DNA of 64,000 nucleotides from Dermanyssus gallinae (Eukaryota; Arthropoda; Arachnida; Mesostigmata; Dermanyssidae): positions 248,001-312,000 of the forward strand of contig QVRM01006824.1 in NCBI GenBank assembly GCA_003439945.1. Direction: 5' to 3'. Positions 11,101-25,100 of this stretch are shown piece by piece (positions within the stretch are counted from its first letter, which is position 1; each line of letters starts with the position of its first letter). Made by a program: the position numbers and the translations under genes. The notes under the pieces were generated by a model. The model was not told the origin of the DNA and did no database searches. It saw nothing but the letters and a program-made list of their open reading frames with translations.

Positions 11101-11274
11101 ATGCCGGACAACACGGGTCAGGTGCAAGAGGAGTACCTCGGCAAGCTCTCTCAATTGGAGAGCAAGATAGCCGGAGACACATTTGTAGCCAGTTTTTCGA
11201 AGAACTGTGAGGTGCTAAAAAGTATGTGCGGACTTGCCCTCGTCTACGAAAACCGCATGAAACAGTATACGAAG
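11101..11274 (+). CDS. AGGF1: AGGF1 exon 1
   Basis: Encodes residues 1-58 (MPDNTGQVQEEYLGKLSQLE onward), an amphipathic, coiled-coil-like start. The ATG at 11101 is the first in frame. Donor is AAG/GTGCGT, phase 0. Confidence 0.75.
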
Positions 11275-11587
11275 GTGCGTATGATCGTCTACCTATCCTA
11301 TTTGTTTTACAGATTCTCTGTTTATTTGGATAAATCTTATTCAAATTAAAATAGGGATAGATATAGGGATATGTGGTACAGCAACACTAAGAAGCAACGC
11401 CTGGAGTGAAGCAGGGTTTTAGAGCTGAAATTTGACAACCTAAGGAATATCGCCATTGCACGAGTTGTGAGAAGGATTGCGACAAGATGGGTACAAGACC
11501 TTGGGACAAGATGCCCAACCGTTCATTCGATAGCCGAATTATCAAGAAGTAACAAGGTGTACCGGTTTTTACATACTGTGCATAATT

Positions 11588-11647
<60 letters not shown>

Positions 11648-14323
11648 CACATCTCACACAGTAGCAGTGAGCCATGAATTCGAATGATTAACTTAAATAC
11701 GTTTAGGTGAAGAAATATCGCGGCGAGTTATGCATTAATTATATTTGTAAAGCTGTTATGGATTTAATCTACATATATAAATACATTCAACGCAATATGG
11801 GAAGGCACTTCTCTTCCGCACCGCAGTTTTGTTTTGCAAGAAAGTATTTTTAAAAAGTATACATATAAATACAATATGTGTGATATACAGAAAATCCGGA
11901 AAAGTTTCACGAGAAGCGAAAATTGGATGAAACCACTTGACCCTGGAACAAACAGCCTCCAATGTAGGCAAAGTCCAGAAAAAGACTAATTTCTTATGAG
12001 CAAGTAGTTACCAAATAGCAGGTATTATATTTTGTTACATTAGACAGTTTACTAAAACCAGATTGGAGCATTCAAGTAAATTATATGTTGTGTAGTGATG
12101 ACTGCAACGCTGACAGTATATGATTCGTCAGCTTCATGGTGCCCAGGTCAGGCACAAAATTTACGGTGAAACGCATGCACAGCAAATCGAGGAGATGACG
12201 GTTATTGGGATCCTTCCACGGCGATATTGGGATCTTTACACGTGTCCGAGGTAAGGGCAGGCATCATTAAGAAGGCTGGATCGACATCGGTCATTTTCAC
12301 CTCCCAATTCACCTCAGCGCGAGGCAGGTTGAAGCTTAGCTGCAAAGTTTCTATGAAGAGAGGTGTTTCAGCCCCGAGGTAGGCAAGTCGGTTGCTACTT
12401 GTTCCGTGGACGCCCAGTGCGTGCTTGATGAATGCAGCTTTAGGTCTTTTGACATCAGCAAGGTTCGCTGAATTGAGGTACGGCCATATCATCATTTGTA
12501 TCCCATACTCAGCTGTGGAGTTTATTTTTTTATATCAAATAGCTGTACAACTGTTTGCAACGACAGCCGCACTGGTGCTAGAATACTGTGAAATACCATG
12601 AGACCCTTACGGATACCTTCCTTGACATGTCGCGCAAAACACAACCCAGTGGTTGTTAGTTCGACACCGGGGTAGGCGAAGTGTCTTGCAGACTCGACAG
12701 GGTTTCCCTGAAGATGAAGCCTATCATCACTAGCCGGCCTTCAGCATCCCCTGAATTTAATAGCCTTCGTTTAATCCACAATTAGGACCAGGTCGTTAGT
12801 ATTCACACACCTTGCAGAACTACAAGCGCCTGCTGAGTGTAAAAACGACTTCTGGAGAACAGAACCAAATGGTTGGCATAGAGCAACACCTTGTGTCCTT
12901 TAGTGATAATGGATGGCAAGTCCGAAACCAGAACAGGGGATAGGAGGGGGACTGAGATTGTCCCCCTGAGCCACTCCTGTTGTTTGGACCAAAGGTTCTT
13001 GTCAAGACACTCCGTCATCGAGCATAACTGTGCCCTGTTGAAAGATTGAGGCAGTTAGGTGAAAAATGTGAACGATACTCCGAGGTATGCCAGCTTATCC
13101 ACAATCAGTTTCCGCGACGTTTTTTCAAAGGCAGATTTATGGTCCACAAAAACGGCGTAAAGTGGTAATCGTTTTTAAGAGATTTGACCGACTCTTGCAG
13201 AGAAGCCCCTTTCCGGCGCATTGAAGACGCAGTTCCGGGGAGCACACATAGAGGAGAGTCCAACCGCAGTTGGTTGGAAAGGATTTAATTTAAGATGAAA
13301 ACGGATCGTCTTATACTAACGACCCTGTGCCGACGTTTTCTTCTGTATTTTTGTTTGTCTACTTTACTGCTTTCACGGAGTATCATATTTTTATATTTAT
13401 TATGCAAAGTAAAAAAACAAGAATTTGGTCAGGCGCTGTATTTGAATAAAATTAGGCTGCGCTTGCATTAAGTGTTCTGACGCTAAGGGATGATGCGTAT
13501 AATTGCTACATCTCGTTGAATTTCCTTTTTTTTAGGAAATGAAGTCTATACTAACCGATCTGAAGCAGGCAGGAGGGTTTCGTCTTGACTACGCGCTTAT
13601 AGGAGCACCCTGCTCTTGTCAGTGTCACGAGAATGATGAGGCCAGCGCTCAGTCTTCAGATGGTCAGAATTTAAAGACATCGAGTACGAGGGAAGCAGAA
13701 ACGCAGACAGAGGCCCAGCATACGACAAACGTTGCACCTCCTGAAGGCCACCAGGTACAACTAAGGTCTATTTTAGATGATTCTCTTTGAACGCACTAGT
13801 AGAAAATTTGGTTCTCTTAATTGTTGGCCTAGCAAAGATTGTGAGCTCACAAAGTTGTTCCTTCACTTTGATCATATACTGGGGGCATTTCTTTTGGTGA
13901 CGATAGAAAGTATTGTAACATTTTTTATGCTCGTGTTGCCATTGCCGTGTACAACGCTTGCAGATAGGAGTCGGTGACGCCGCTCAATCAGCCCAAGAAA
14001 TGTGTCCTGCAGGTGCCGGAGGCGACTACGTTTACAACGAGCAGTACCATATGTATTTCTCGCAGTCGACCGGGTACTATTGGGATCCGGTATGTAACAA
14101 GGCCTTAACTTAACAATACTAACTAAAAGAAAACCTAGCGAGTATTTCTGAATGTTTAAAGACGAAACACAATTTAGAGTTAATGGTAAAACCAACTTTA
14201 AATTAGAAACACAGTAGTGATAGAATCAAACTTGTGCTTTTGCGAATACCAAACAGAGAGTAAATTAAGTAATTCACAACAGTTGCAGCATCTCTCATAA
14301 TAGTTTGGCATCTAGTTTGGCTG

Positions 14324-14373
<50 letters not shown>

Positions 14374-17300
14374 AACATGGTTGTTTGATTGCGAGTTTGT
14401 AACTGCTTTGATACAATTTTATTTTGTAACCTAAATTATCTCGAAGAGAACCAAAGAGCTTTACTGTGCTTCGTGCGGATCCTGTTCCGTTTTTTGGTGA
14501 TATTGGCTCCAGAATACTACGCAGTTATTGACACGTCGTGTTTTTGTTATGATGTCACGTATTGTCGTATGACAGAAAACGAAGCTTTTCTATCAGCCGA
14601 CCACGGGAACATACTACAGTTACGATGAGGACACGCAGAGCTATACGGTCGTCGAACCCCCGGGAGCAGCATGTAGCAAGGATCGCAAGGACAACAAGGA
14701 TCGAAGACGAAGAAGTCGTTCGAGAGACCGGAGGCGGAGACGCTCCAGAAGCAGGTCCAGCCGCGAGAGGGTTAGTTGGTAGCCTACTTCGTAAATTTTG
14801 TGTGGGGCCGCTAATGCTGGAATGAACGGGCCAGGTTTATGTATAATATAAATTATTATTCAGTTCGATTATGCGATAGCGACGTAGTCACCCGAGTGCT
14901 AAAGATATGATGACCAGTATTTTGATGCAAAGAAGGGTGTAAAGACACGTGAAGATGATCGGCAAGCAATAAATGAATCTGACCGAAAGGTCGTGGCACC
15001 GTGTTTTAGTATCATAGCCACTCATATATATATATATATATATATATCTATGAAAAATGTCACAACCTGATATTTGCGCTCCGGCTGGTGTGTATCGCCA
15101 CTAATTCACTGGTTTGGTTATTAGCGTCACGTAAAGTTTTTATTGGCATCATTTTACGTGGTCATTGCTGAGTCCGGACTCTAATCAAGCCTCAGTATGT
15201 TCTGGTATGTAACGTTTTCTATGGATATTACATATGCACAAATAGCTTACATGCAACTTTGCATAACAACGTTTCCAGCGTATTAGCGAAATCACTTTCT
15301 GATTTGAGGAACTTGTGCACACTTGTGTATCTTTATGAATTGTTTATAGGTTCACTCCATGGACAGGCTTTATCAGCTGACTTACGCTGACTTTTTTCTC
15401 ATTCTTTCCACCTTGCCAGAGGGTATACTGAGTAAACCATAGGTCCAAATACATCTTAGAGGTTATTCTAGAGATCATTCGTACGTAGTGCAGTTGAACA
15501 CGTCCAGCAATAAACCATTAAGGCAGTGTTAGACTGACCTCGCGAAGTACCAGATTAACAATGCAAACGAGGTAGTGGGCGAATAAGAAAGGCTTTCCTT
15601 TGTCGAGATCTCCATATGTAGTACAGGTGTGCGTATTGGTTGATGGTTGTTCTAGTGCTGGCGAGGCAGAACAGGACGTGGCAGCGCGACTTGAAGCACT
15701 CACGCTCTCCGGCAGTCTCGTCGATAGGCCCTTCTTCAGCATGGAGAGGGGCTCCCAGGGAACCAGACGAGGTCCCCCAGGCAAGTGGCCCCCGAAACCC
15801 GATTGACGATGGCCCTCTGCTTGATCTCTAACACTCCATAGGAACACCAGCAGCTGCAGCGCCGACGACGACGGAGCAGGTCGCGCCAAAAGAAGCGGTT
15901 GCCGAGCCCTTCTTCGCCCAGAGCCCGCCGAGGTAGTCGTGAAGCAGATCGGGACGATGAGGGCGTCGGACCTACCGGGAGTCCCGCCTCCTCCAGAGAT
16001 CAACGAAGGAGTCCGACGCGAAGAGCGAAACGTTTGGAACGAGGCGCTGATGAAGGAGAACTTCTTTCCGAGGAGGAGGAGGAAGGTTCCATCGAGATGG
16101 CTATTCTCAGCGAAGACGAAGATTCAAGTAAGAATCTTCTCAGCCACCTGCTGTCGAACTTTTTAAAATACTTTTAATTCTTATATTGCTTATAAACAGC
16201 ATTTGTAATTGTTTTTTATTTATTATAGTGTGAATACTAGGTTTGATCGACATACCGGGTTACCGAAAAATTACACCGTCAGCGAGCACAGTAAAACGAT
16301 TTGGATCACGTGTTCAATATCTTAACTCAATGCATAATTATTCAAACTTTTCAGATGCTGTAGCTCATTATCCGCCGTGCATTAGGTTTGTTGTAAAGCA
16401 GTCACAGCAGCTACCGGCGCATTCCGTGCAGATGCTTCCTTTCCCCGGCGGAGTGCTCGGAGCTCCCTTAAAAAGCGATCTCTGCGTGCCTGACCCTGGC
16501 ATTGGCAAACGTCACTGCAATATCTATTTTGAGGCCGAGTCGCAACAGTATAAAGTGGAGCAGTTGGACGGTAATAACTCGACGAAGATCAACGGAAAGC
16601 CACTTAAAAAGGTGCGTTCCTATTTCCCCATTGATTCTTGATTTGCTAATATGAGCCAGTGCATTCACTATTGTGGATTTGTTATTTTTACATATCTAAT
16701 TTCGTTTTCAGCGCTACAGTTTTGCATATAGCGGAGATCTTTTATCCAATCATATTATGGTCTAAAAGCGTACTCGTACAACTGATGTTCGCTTGTTAAA
16801 AATAAATTATAGATGTATTTGCTTGTGGAGCTTACCATATACGTACCTATAATTTTACAGGGTACAAAACACGATCTTGTACACATGGACCGTTTTGAGT
16901 TAGGCGAAGGTACACTACTGGAAGTGCATCTACACGATCGAAAAGACACCTGCGGTAATTGCGAGCCCGGACTTCTTCAGCGTAGAGCTGAATTAGGTGA
17001 GTGATCTGCTCTATCCGTGACTATTAATTTGCGTCACGAATGGTTATGAATATAGGAAGTCCGTCTCCGTCGTTTGGTTATGAATATAGGAAGTCCGTCC
17101 CCGTCGTATGGTTATGAATATAGGAAGTCGATCTAGGGCCAGACACACGTTTGGCAGCGCTTGAGCGTAAGGAAGTTTTTATTATCATTACTCTATTCCT
17201 CCAGTAAGCTCCAGAATGCACCAAGTAGCAGAAGTGACCGGATTTGCTTGTTTGAAACTTTAGGGTATGGTCAAGCTTGGTGAGAAAATCATTTTTGCCA

Positions 17301-20300
17301 ATGCAAGGGAGGTGCGATTTTTTTTCGTGTAGAAATGAGATTATTTTCAAATGAGTTTTTCTACGTTGTGATTTAAGGGGTGCCTGTCACGGCATATGTT
17401 TGCAAAATGCACGATTGTGAAAGAATGCATTCCTCAATTGAAAAACCGTGCATACCAGAAAATTCTACATGTCAGAATTATACTTGGTCTTAGCTATAGC
17501 AGGGCTACTGTGAGTTTAAGAAGACTTCACAAGTTATAATGTTACTTTTGCATCTTCGAAATTTCACGCCCAGGTTCTTAAAATTTTTCCATTCCGTTTG
17601 CACAACAAATACGTTCAGACGAATGTACATCTTAAGTGAATCATGTTGGTACCAAATTGGTAAACCTGACGTTTGTGGTTGCAAAGTAACTCAAGTCTCT
17701 AGTTGGTCATATCGGGTGTGAGTGCATTCATGCAGCTGCTGTGTTTGCTCTCTTTGTCAATCAAGTCACTCGTTAAACCTATAGAAGCTTCAAATCTTGC
17801 TCGAACAAATGCCCGTCAGCCAATAGGTACATTCAGTAGCGATGGAAAAGCTCTCGTTGCGCGCGTTTAAAGATATCAGGCGTCTCCCGAATGGTTCCAG
17901 CAGCAGTAACTATTCTGCCGATCGGATCAATAGGAGATTCAACGGGAGTTGCATAGACTAGATCCTAAGTATTCAGTTTATTAGTCCAATGTTTCAGGAT
18001 GCTTCTACTGAGGTTTAGTCTGTACCATTTACGTACAAACAACCGTGTAGAATTAAAGAAGGAAATGCGCACATAATGAGCTTAATAAGACGAGATTTAG
18101 CAGTCAATTGGCCATATGGAGATGCTATAACAGTCGCAGGAAGTGTTCGTCCTGGATTACTTAGTCCTTTGAATTGGCACCATCAATTTAGTCCGGCTTC
18201 AAGGTGCCAATTACCCCTATTGCTGGCTTGCCTAGAGCAACCGATAAATTGTTTTTGCATTAGGCGGGTCACTGCGCTTTGTGTAAGGACGCTCAACCGG
18301 CTAGTACCTGGTAAACCATTTAAATCATCTATGTACGGCTGCAGTTCGGTCTAGCAAAGACTGCAGCCGACAGAGAATGCATGCATCAATGGGAAGTCTG
18401 AAAAGGGAGGTTGATCTTTTTTTTAAACCGGACTAGCGAAACATAGGAGGAAGTGCATCGAACCAACTGGTATGTCGTAGTGCGCAATGACGTTGAATTA
18501 TTGGTAATTAGTCATTGGTAAGAAGATAGGCACCCGCATTTTGGTCATTTTTTCAGATGCTCCGCTAGCGAACGTGACGGCGGCAGGCGCCAGCTCGTTA
18601 AGTAGCGAGGCGCAACGGCGGCGTAACTTGAAGGGTCTCAAGAAGCAGTATGGCTTGGCCGAGGAACCCTACATCGAGCCTTGGCTAGATGGTAATCCGC
18701 CATATATCGACCGCGCCGGCGAACGACGTGCACGCGTTGGCTCTGACTTTCCACACGAACTGGACGCCGCTCCAGCCAACCCTCAAGTGTGAGTAAATTA
18801 TTCACTTGAATGTCCTCTTATGCTTAAGCTTTCGTAGAGTTCTATAACTTGCATTTGAAAGGAGCTGTTTTGTTTTAACCAGCAATGTGTCACTTGAAAT
18901 CTGTAGGTGTCCTTGGTGCATAGATCTGTTAAAACTGACAATGGACAAAGGTACAGTTCTAAAATCTGTAGTGCGTATGCATCTAACTTATTGCGATATC
19001 GGGTTCAACTTGCATCATGCATTATTCGCAGAGACGCTTTCCACTTGCTGAAAGACGTTTTTAGGAGCTTGACGCTTTATTATAAAAAGTACTTTCTGCG
19101 ATTTTTATTCACGGTAACTTAGACTTTACTTTTTTTCCGAAGGTTGATGTAACAACCCTAGTTTCTACGTATAGGCGTTTTGGTCTATAGAAATAAGGGT
19201 TATCAATATATAATTATATCTTCCTACGAAGTAAGTGCCTTGCGTTGGGACAACCTTGTGATATTGACCTTGCCCTTTTTTACATTTAGTCCTAAAGCGA
19301 GAGCCTTCGATGAGGATTAAGTGTACATACGCACTACCGCTCCGAGAAGGGAATATCGATTTTCATCTCGAGCTGTGTGGGACTCGACCCCAGCGGATGG
19401 ATGCTACTCCGCTGAGACCCATACCCACTAAACGCACCCCCCTCCTTAAACTTCACTCTCTGATGGCCCAGATCTTCATAGAACAGTGCAATGGGCCATC
19501 AGGAGAAGTGGCGAATGCCCTATCGGATCATTTCGCCGGGGTCGATCACGTGTCCCCCCACCTGTCAGGTGCACTGTCCCAGCCCTTGCAAACCTGTTTG
19601 ATTCGAGGATGCGCTTCCTTAAGCCGCGTCGACCTCGAAAAGATTCTGCCTCTCCTTGCATCTCCTTGCATCTCATCCTTGCATTTAAATGTGCTTTTTT
19701 TATTACCTCCTATGCTACTTCCGCACCTAAATCCCATGCTTGGGTCGAACCCAGGATGCACTCTGCGAATTATTTCATATAATTTCGCGGGGGTCCTGAA
19801 TTTCGGTGACCTTGTCATGCCTCGCGAGAACCTGTGAGGTAAAAGGTTAGGTCCCCTCCTGGCCTTGCTATTCATGCCTGTATGTTTGGCAGCAGTTTGG
19901 TTAGGCTCTTTTCGGGGGCACAGGAGGAAATGACGTCCCACTCGGCTTTCCAGTCTTCTAAAGTGCTTTTCCTCTCTCGTTTCTTGTCGCTCTCTGTGAG
20001 TGTACCACAGGCGCTATCTCTCGGACGCCTTGAGGTGCCAGGTTCTGCTGTTGAGTGCAAAGCTTTGTTTGTGTTTAGCTCAAGCTCGTCCTCCGCTTTA
20101 GCCTGTACCACGACCGTTAAGTCGTTAGCGTAAGCTATCATGTCTATTCCCAGAGGGTTGACCGGTTTTTCGCAGGACGTCGAAGACCACCTTGCCGACG
20201 GACCTCTTCTTAATGTATCCAGATATTACCTTTAGTAGGTATGGCCGAACATTTGTACAAAGAAGCGTGTCCAAGGTAGTTTTCCATGGTAAGCTGTTGA

Positions 20301-22049
20301 AGGCGTTCCTCATCTAAGAGGGTGAGATTACTACGCATCTTTGCACCTGCCCAGCTTTACCCTGTGGATTGCCGTTATGACCGATTGATGTTTACGGAAG
20401 CCAAATTGTACCGGTGACAAGGGTTCGTAGTCCTCCGCAAGCAGCCTGAGCCTTTCTTCTATGACAGCTTCATATCCATTGGCTAAGGCGCTTAGTAAAC
20501 TGATTGGCCGGTATCCTTCGTTTGCTTTGGGAATAAGGACTACTTCTGCTTGCTTCCATGCTGGTAGGAACTCTCCTGTTCTCATCGCGACGGTAAGGGT
20601 TTTGGCGACTGCGGCTGGATGCTCTTTGAACAGGAGATTGCAGAGACTGCAGCCGGGAAGACGCCTCCAGGGCCTGGGGCTTTTCCCGTCTTGAGCTTGT
20701 TAGCCGCTAGGCGAACCTTTAAAGGCTGAATTACGGGGAATTCATCTTCTGCTGCCTGTGATGTATTCTCGTAAGCAGTGCTCTCAAACGAATAGGAAAG
20801 TGCTTAGCAAGGATGTCGGCTGTTGGTACACCCGTGACAGCAGTTTTCCTTTTACAGCGTACAATCGAAATAAACTAATATAGGGTCAATAAAGGAATGT
20901 AACATGAGGTTGGGACTCCAATGGGGCAACGAGGGAAACTGTTTTGGGACGTTTTGTCAGGCGGAAGAAAACATAGACGACAAATAAAAAACAGAATAGA
21001 ACATGCACAGCAAAAGAAATGGATACCAAGCTCCAAGCACAATTTTTCACGACTGGCCTAACCAGTGTAGAAATGACAAGAACTAGCACCGAGACTTACA
21101 AAATATGCGACCAATAAACATAGCACTTAAAATGTATCAAATATGTATACAGATTTTTAAGAGAAGAGTACAGAGTATTCAGGAGACAAATGGAAATGAA
21201 CAAAGAGACCAAGTGCGGATTTAGGAAAGGGTATAGGCTAGATTATCATGTTTTCTTATTGAGTCAGGTTGTGGAAGCCCTGATATTGTGGGGACAAGAG
21301 TGTATAACCGGGTTTTTAGAGCTAAAACGCATATGATACGGCTTACTGAACAAAGTTGTATCTAATTATGTTGGAGGAAGATTTTAAGAGAAGCTGGGTG
21401 GAGTTACTCGAAGAAATATACAGGAATAATACATTCATAATAATAGTAATAGCAGGACAATCTAGGTAGATCATAGTTGCTATTTTATGGGGGTCCGTCT
21501 ATGAAGCAATGCGAACAACAGTTCCATAGACGTTAAATCTTGGCTGAGGGTCAGCCCGAAAACGTTTAGTTGCTAAGTGGGGTGATTTGCCAAGGTTGTC
21601 CATTGTCATCATGTTTTTTTATGTATAAAGAGAGAATAGCGCATAGCGCAGGTTTAAAATGGCAGATACGAGAAAATGTGTATTATAAGAAAAAGGTGTA
21701 TATATAAGGACACCAGTTTGTTTGTTGACGATATGGTAGTGTTAGTGCGGATAACCGAAGTTCATGATTTTTTATTGCCGACAGCAAAACCAAGTGCTGG
21801 CAAGAGCCATATTATATTTTATTTAAAATAGTTTGCGACCTCAGTTTTATCAATACTAACTTTTTAAATAATAACCCTGTTATCCCTGGAGTAACTTTAT
21901 TTTTTTTAAATAATCAATTAAAAATCAGATATTTATTATTTTGCAATCGCCTTAGTTAGAGGAGTATTTTTTTAGTAGTTTTTTTTCATATTGAAATTAA
22001 TTCTTACATAAAAAAGCTTTGTAATAAAATGGGACAAGAATACCCTATA

Positions 22050-22111
<62 letters not shown>

Positions 22112-25100
22112 GCTATTCTTTTAGCACTCATTTCAATATATGGTCTTTGTATTCTATTGCTTGCGGCGGAGAGTCAGCGACCATATTGCCACAAGGCGTA
22201 TTGGGGAAAACCCCTATCTTCACATATACGGAACCTTGAATTATATAATCGTTGCATGTATGCATAAGCGATCGTGGCTTGCATAATCGTTAGCGAGGGC
22301 ACTGGCTTATTAAGCCAACAGTATATAAATTGTTTGAATATTATTTTCAGAATTATGTTGTTCGTTTTACGCATTAGAAGTGCGCTACATTTAAAGGGCA
22401 TGTATTAACGAAGCATAGTACTTAAACTTTTAATCCTTATGAGAGAGAACAGTTATGCAATTTGAATGATTGTGTTCTGATTACAATAGGCATTGTGCGA
22501 ATTCAGTATCTAACTACGCGTGCTAGTTACTTACTAAACAAACGGCCGCTTTAATTTCGTAAGAAGTAGCCCACCTTGCCTGGAAGTATAAAATCTACTG
22601 AGTATTTCTTAGCGATGAAATGAATATGGTTTTAAGGATGCGTGCATGCACTTGACATAATGCTATGTAGGTAATATTTTTATGTGCTCATCACTTGTTT
22701 ATATATAAAGGTTTTCCATAACCGTATGCACTTTTTAAGGTTTGGTAAGACTCGGCAAGGTAATATTTTTCCCAATGGAAGGAGGGGGCGAAAGCATATT
22801 GGCAAAATTTTACGGTTCTGAACGTTTAAGCTTTCACGTAAAACATAATAACTATGGCTGTCGAAACTGCTTAGTTATTCGGCAACTGCGTAAGGCAGCA
22901 CCATTACTTTCCTACGAGAATGATAAACTAAGTTTGCTATTGAGAGAAAGAGAGAGCTGCTGAGAATAGTTTCTCGGGCGTAATGTTTTGGCTTTAATGG
23001 CAACTGCACGCGAAGGCTTCAACGTAAGACATAACACCATATCGACTTTTTGTGACTTTCCTTAACTTAGTTATTCGCCTTACTCGCTAGCTTGCATCTG
23101 GTGTCATTCAGATTTTGCAGAATGGTTCTACCGCAAGCGTAAACTTTGCACAACTATGTAGGATAAAAAAAAGGCAGAACACTTTTTAGAAATTTCATCC
23201 TCACTTCTAAACGTTTCTGCCCCCACCTTCCATTGGGAAAAATGATTTTCTTAGTGGCAGAGTCTGGAAGTGTTGCATTCGATTCGGTAAACACATATTA
23301 TCAAACGAACGATATGCTAGAGGCAGTGGTTGGTCTCCACGGCAACTATTTATAGCGCCGGTGCGTGATGCGTTTTATCATCTGGGCGTGCGGGCGGTCT
23401 GTCCGATAGCCTGCGTTTCTGTCAGTCAGTCTGTCTATCTGTCTGCTGCACCACCACCATTGTTGTTGTTTTTGTTGTCGTCGTCGTGGTGTTTGCCTTC
23501 CCCCTTTGCGCCTGCCTTCTCTCTTTGCGCCTGCCTTCTCTCTTTGCGCCTGCTGCCCTTCCCCCTGCAAGCGAGAACCGGCGCATTTGCTGCCGGCGAT
23601 GTCATCTGCTAACAACACTAGCGCTGCTACTATGAGACGAGTCTTGTCTAGTTCGGTGAACAAGTCGCGCAGAAAAGAACGGGAGCGTTGTTGCCGCCTC
23701 ACCGAAGCTGTCGAAGCTTGCGTTGTCCCGCGTTGAGTTGTTGTGACGACGGTAATCCGTATCCGAGAGCTCATCTCACCCCGCTTGCGCTGGTGATACG
23801 CGCAGCCTTCGGCAGGTCGTCAAGACTAACAGGGCAGTGTGTTGTTGTTGTCGTTGTTTAGCTGGTGATGCTCTCTGGCTGCCCTTGATAATCGTGCCGC
23901 CCACTGCAGGCACGTATAGGTGTGTGCGGGGGATGACAAACGGCAATGCTCTCGTCGACATACTATACTACAGCTAGTTCTGCATTCGATTCTCGTTGGC
24001 CGTGAACTACCACGCGCGTTTCGTGGCCGCTAAGAGTGGTACGCCGAGTGCAAATGGCAATAGACCATCCGTCGTCCGACCACTTGAGATTCTTCTCTTC
24101 TCTTTCACATTCAACGACACCTTCACAGTTAACGCGTGGTGACTCAAGCTGATTGCGATTTGGAATTGTTACAAAATCGAGGTGGCTCACTGCTGAAATT
24201 GCTAACTCGGTAACTGGGTCACTACTTACCGGGTGATTCGCATAGCATTCCCGCTATATTGTTGGCAAGTGAGCCCGTGAAGACTGCGTCTGGTCGGGAC
24301 AAATCAACAACATGAGTGAGATAACCGCTTCGACAGTTTCAAGCTGGATTGTCGACTCTTCGAGTCTTTTCTACTATTCGAATCCCCGACTGGCTCTTCT
24401 ATTGAGCATGGGGGTGGCTTTTCTTTACTACTACCTGACCGCCGTGGCTAAAAAACCCGAACTCCATTGCAAGGTGGGAAAGCTGCGTAAAGTGCTTGAA
24501 GCGATGGTGCCGGCTGTTAACGAGAAGTATTATCCAACGCCTTGGTGTTTTGGCACGCATAGCCAAACCGCTGTATCGAACTTCATTCGGTCTTTATTGC
24601 CAAACGTCAAGTATCACCGCGAGCTTCTCGACATGCCGGATGGCGGCGTTCTGGCTCTCGACTGGTTACCGAGCGATCTGCCCTCGGATGCTCCTGTGGC
24701 ATTCTTCATGGCTGGCTTAACCGGCCACTCACAGACCGAGTACATCAAATCGATGATTCCAGCAGCTACACGACAGGGCTGTCGTGTAGCCGTGCTTAAC
24801 AATCGCGGCCGTGGCGGCGTTGACTTGCGAACGGCCAAGACGTACTGCGCGGTCAGTTTTGACGACATGGCTTTCGCTCTACGCCATATCAAGAACAGAT
24901 ACAGCGAGTCGATCATTGTGGCGTGCGGCATCTCGCTAGGTGGAGTCATTCTGGGCCATTATCTGAGCGAGCACCGCGAAGACGCTCTTTGCGATGCAGC
25001 GATTCTCGTCTCATCTGTGTACGACGTTGGCAAAGCGGTCTGCTCGCTGGAGCTGCCTGGACTCAACAGTCTACTCAACCGTCATCTCGCCCGCAACCTC

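Noticed and set aside
16712..16765. Candidate extra AGGF1 exon after the TTTTCAG at about 16711
   Set aside because: The continuing frame meets a TAA within 18 codons. Skipping to the acceptor at 16860 keeps phase and gives the expected FHA end.
23346..23774. 142-codon minus-strand Arg/Gln-rich frame
   Set aside because: Low-complexity composition over tandem repeats in the ABHD3-like 5' flank; no homology or start context.
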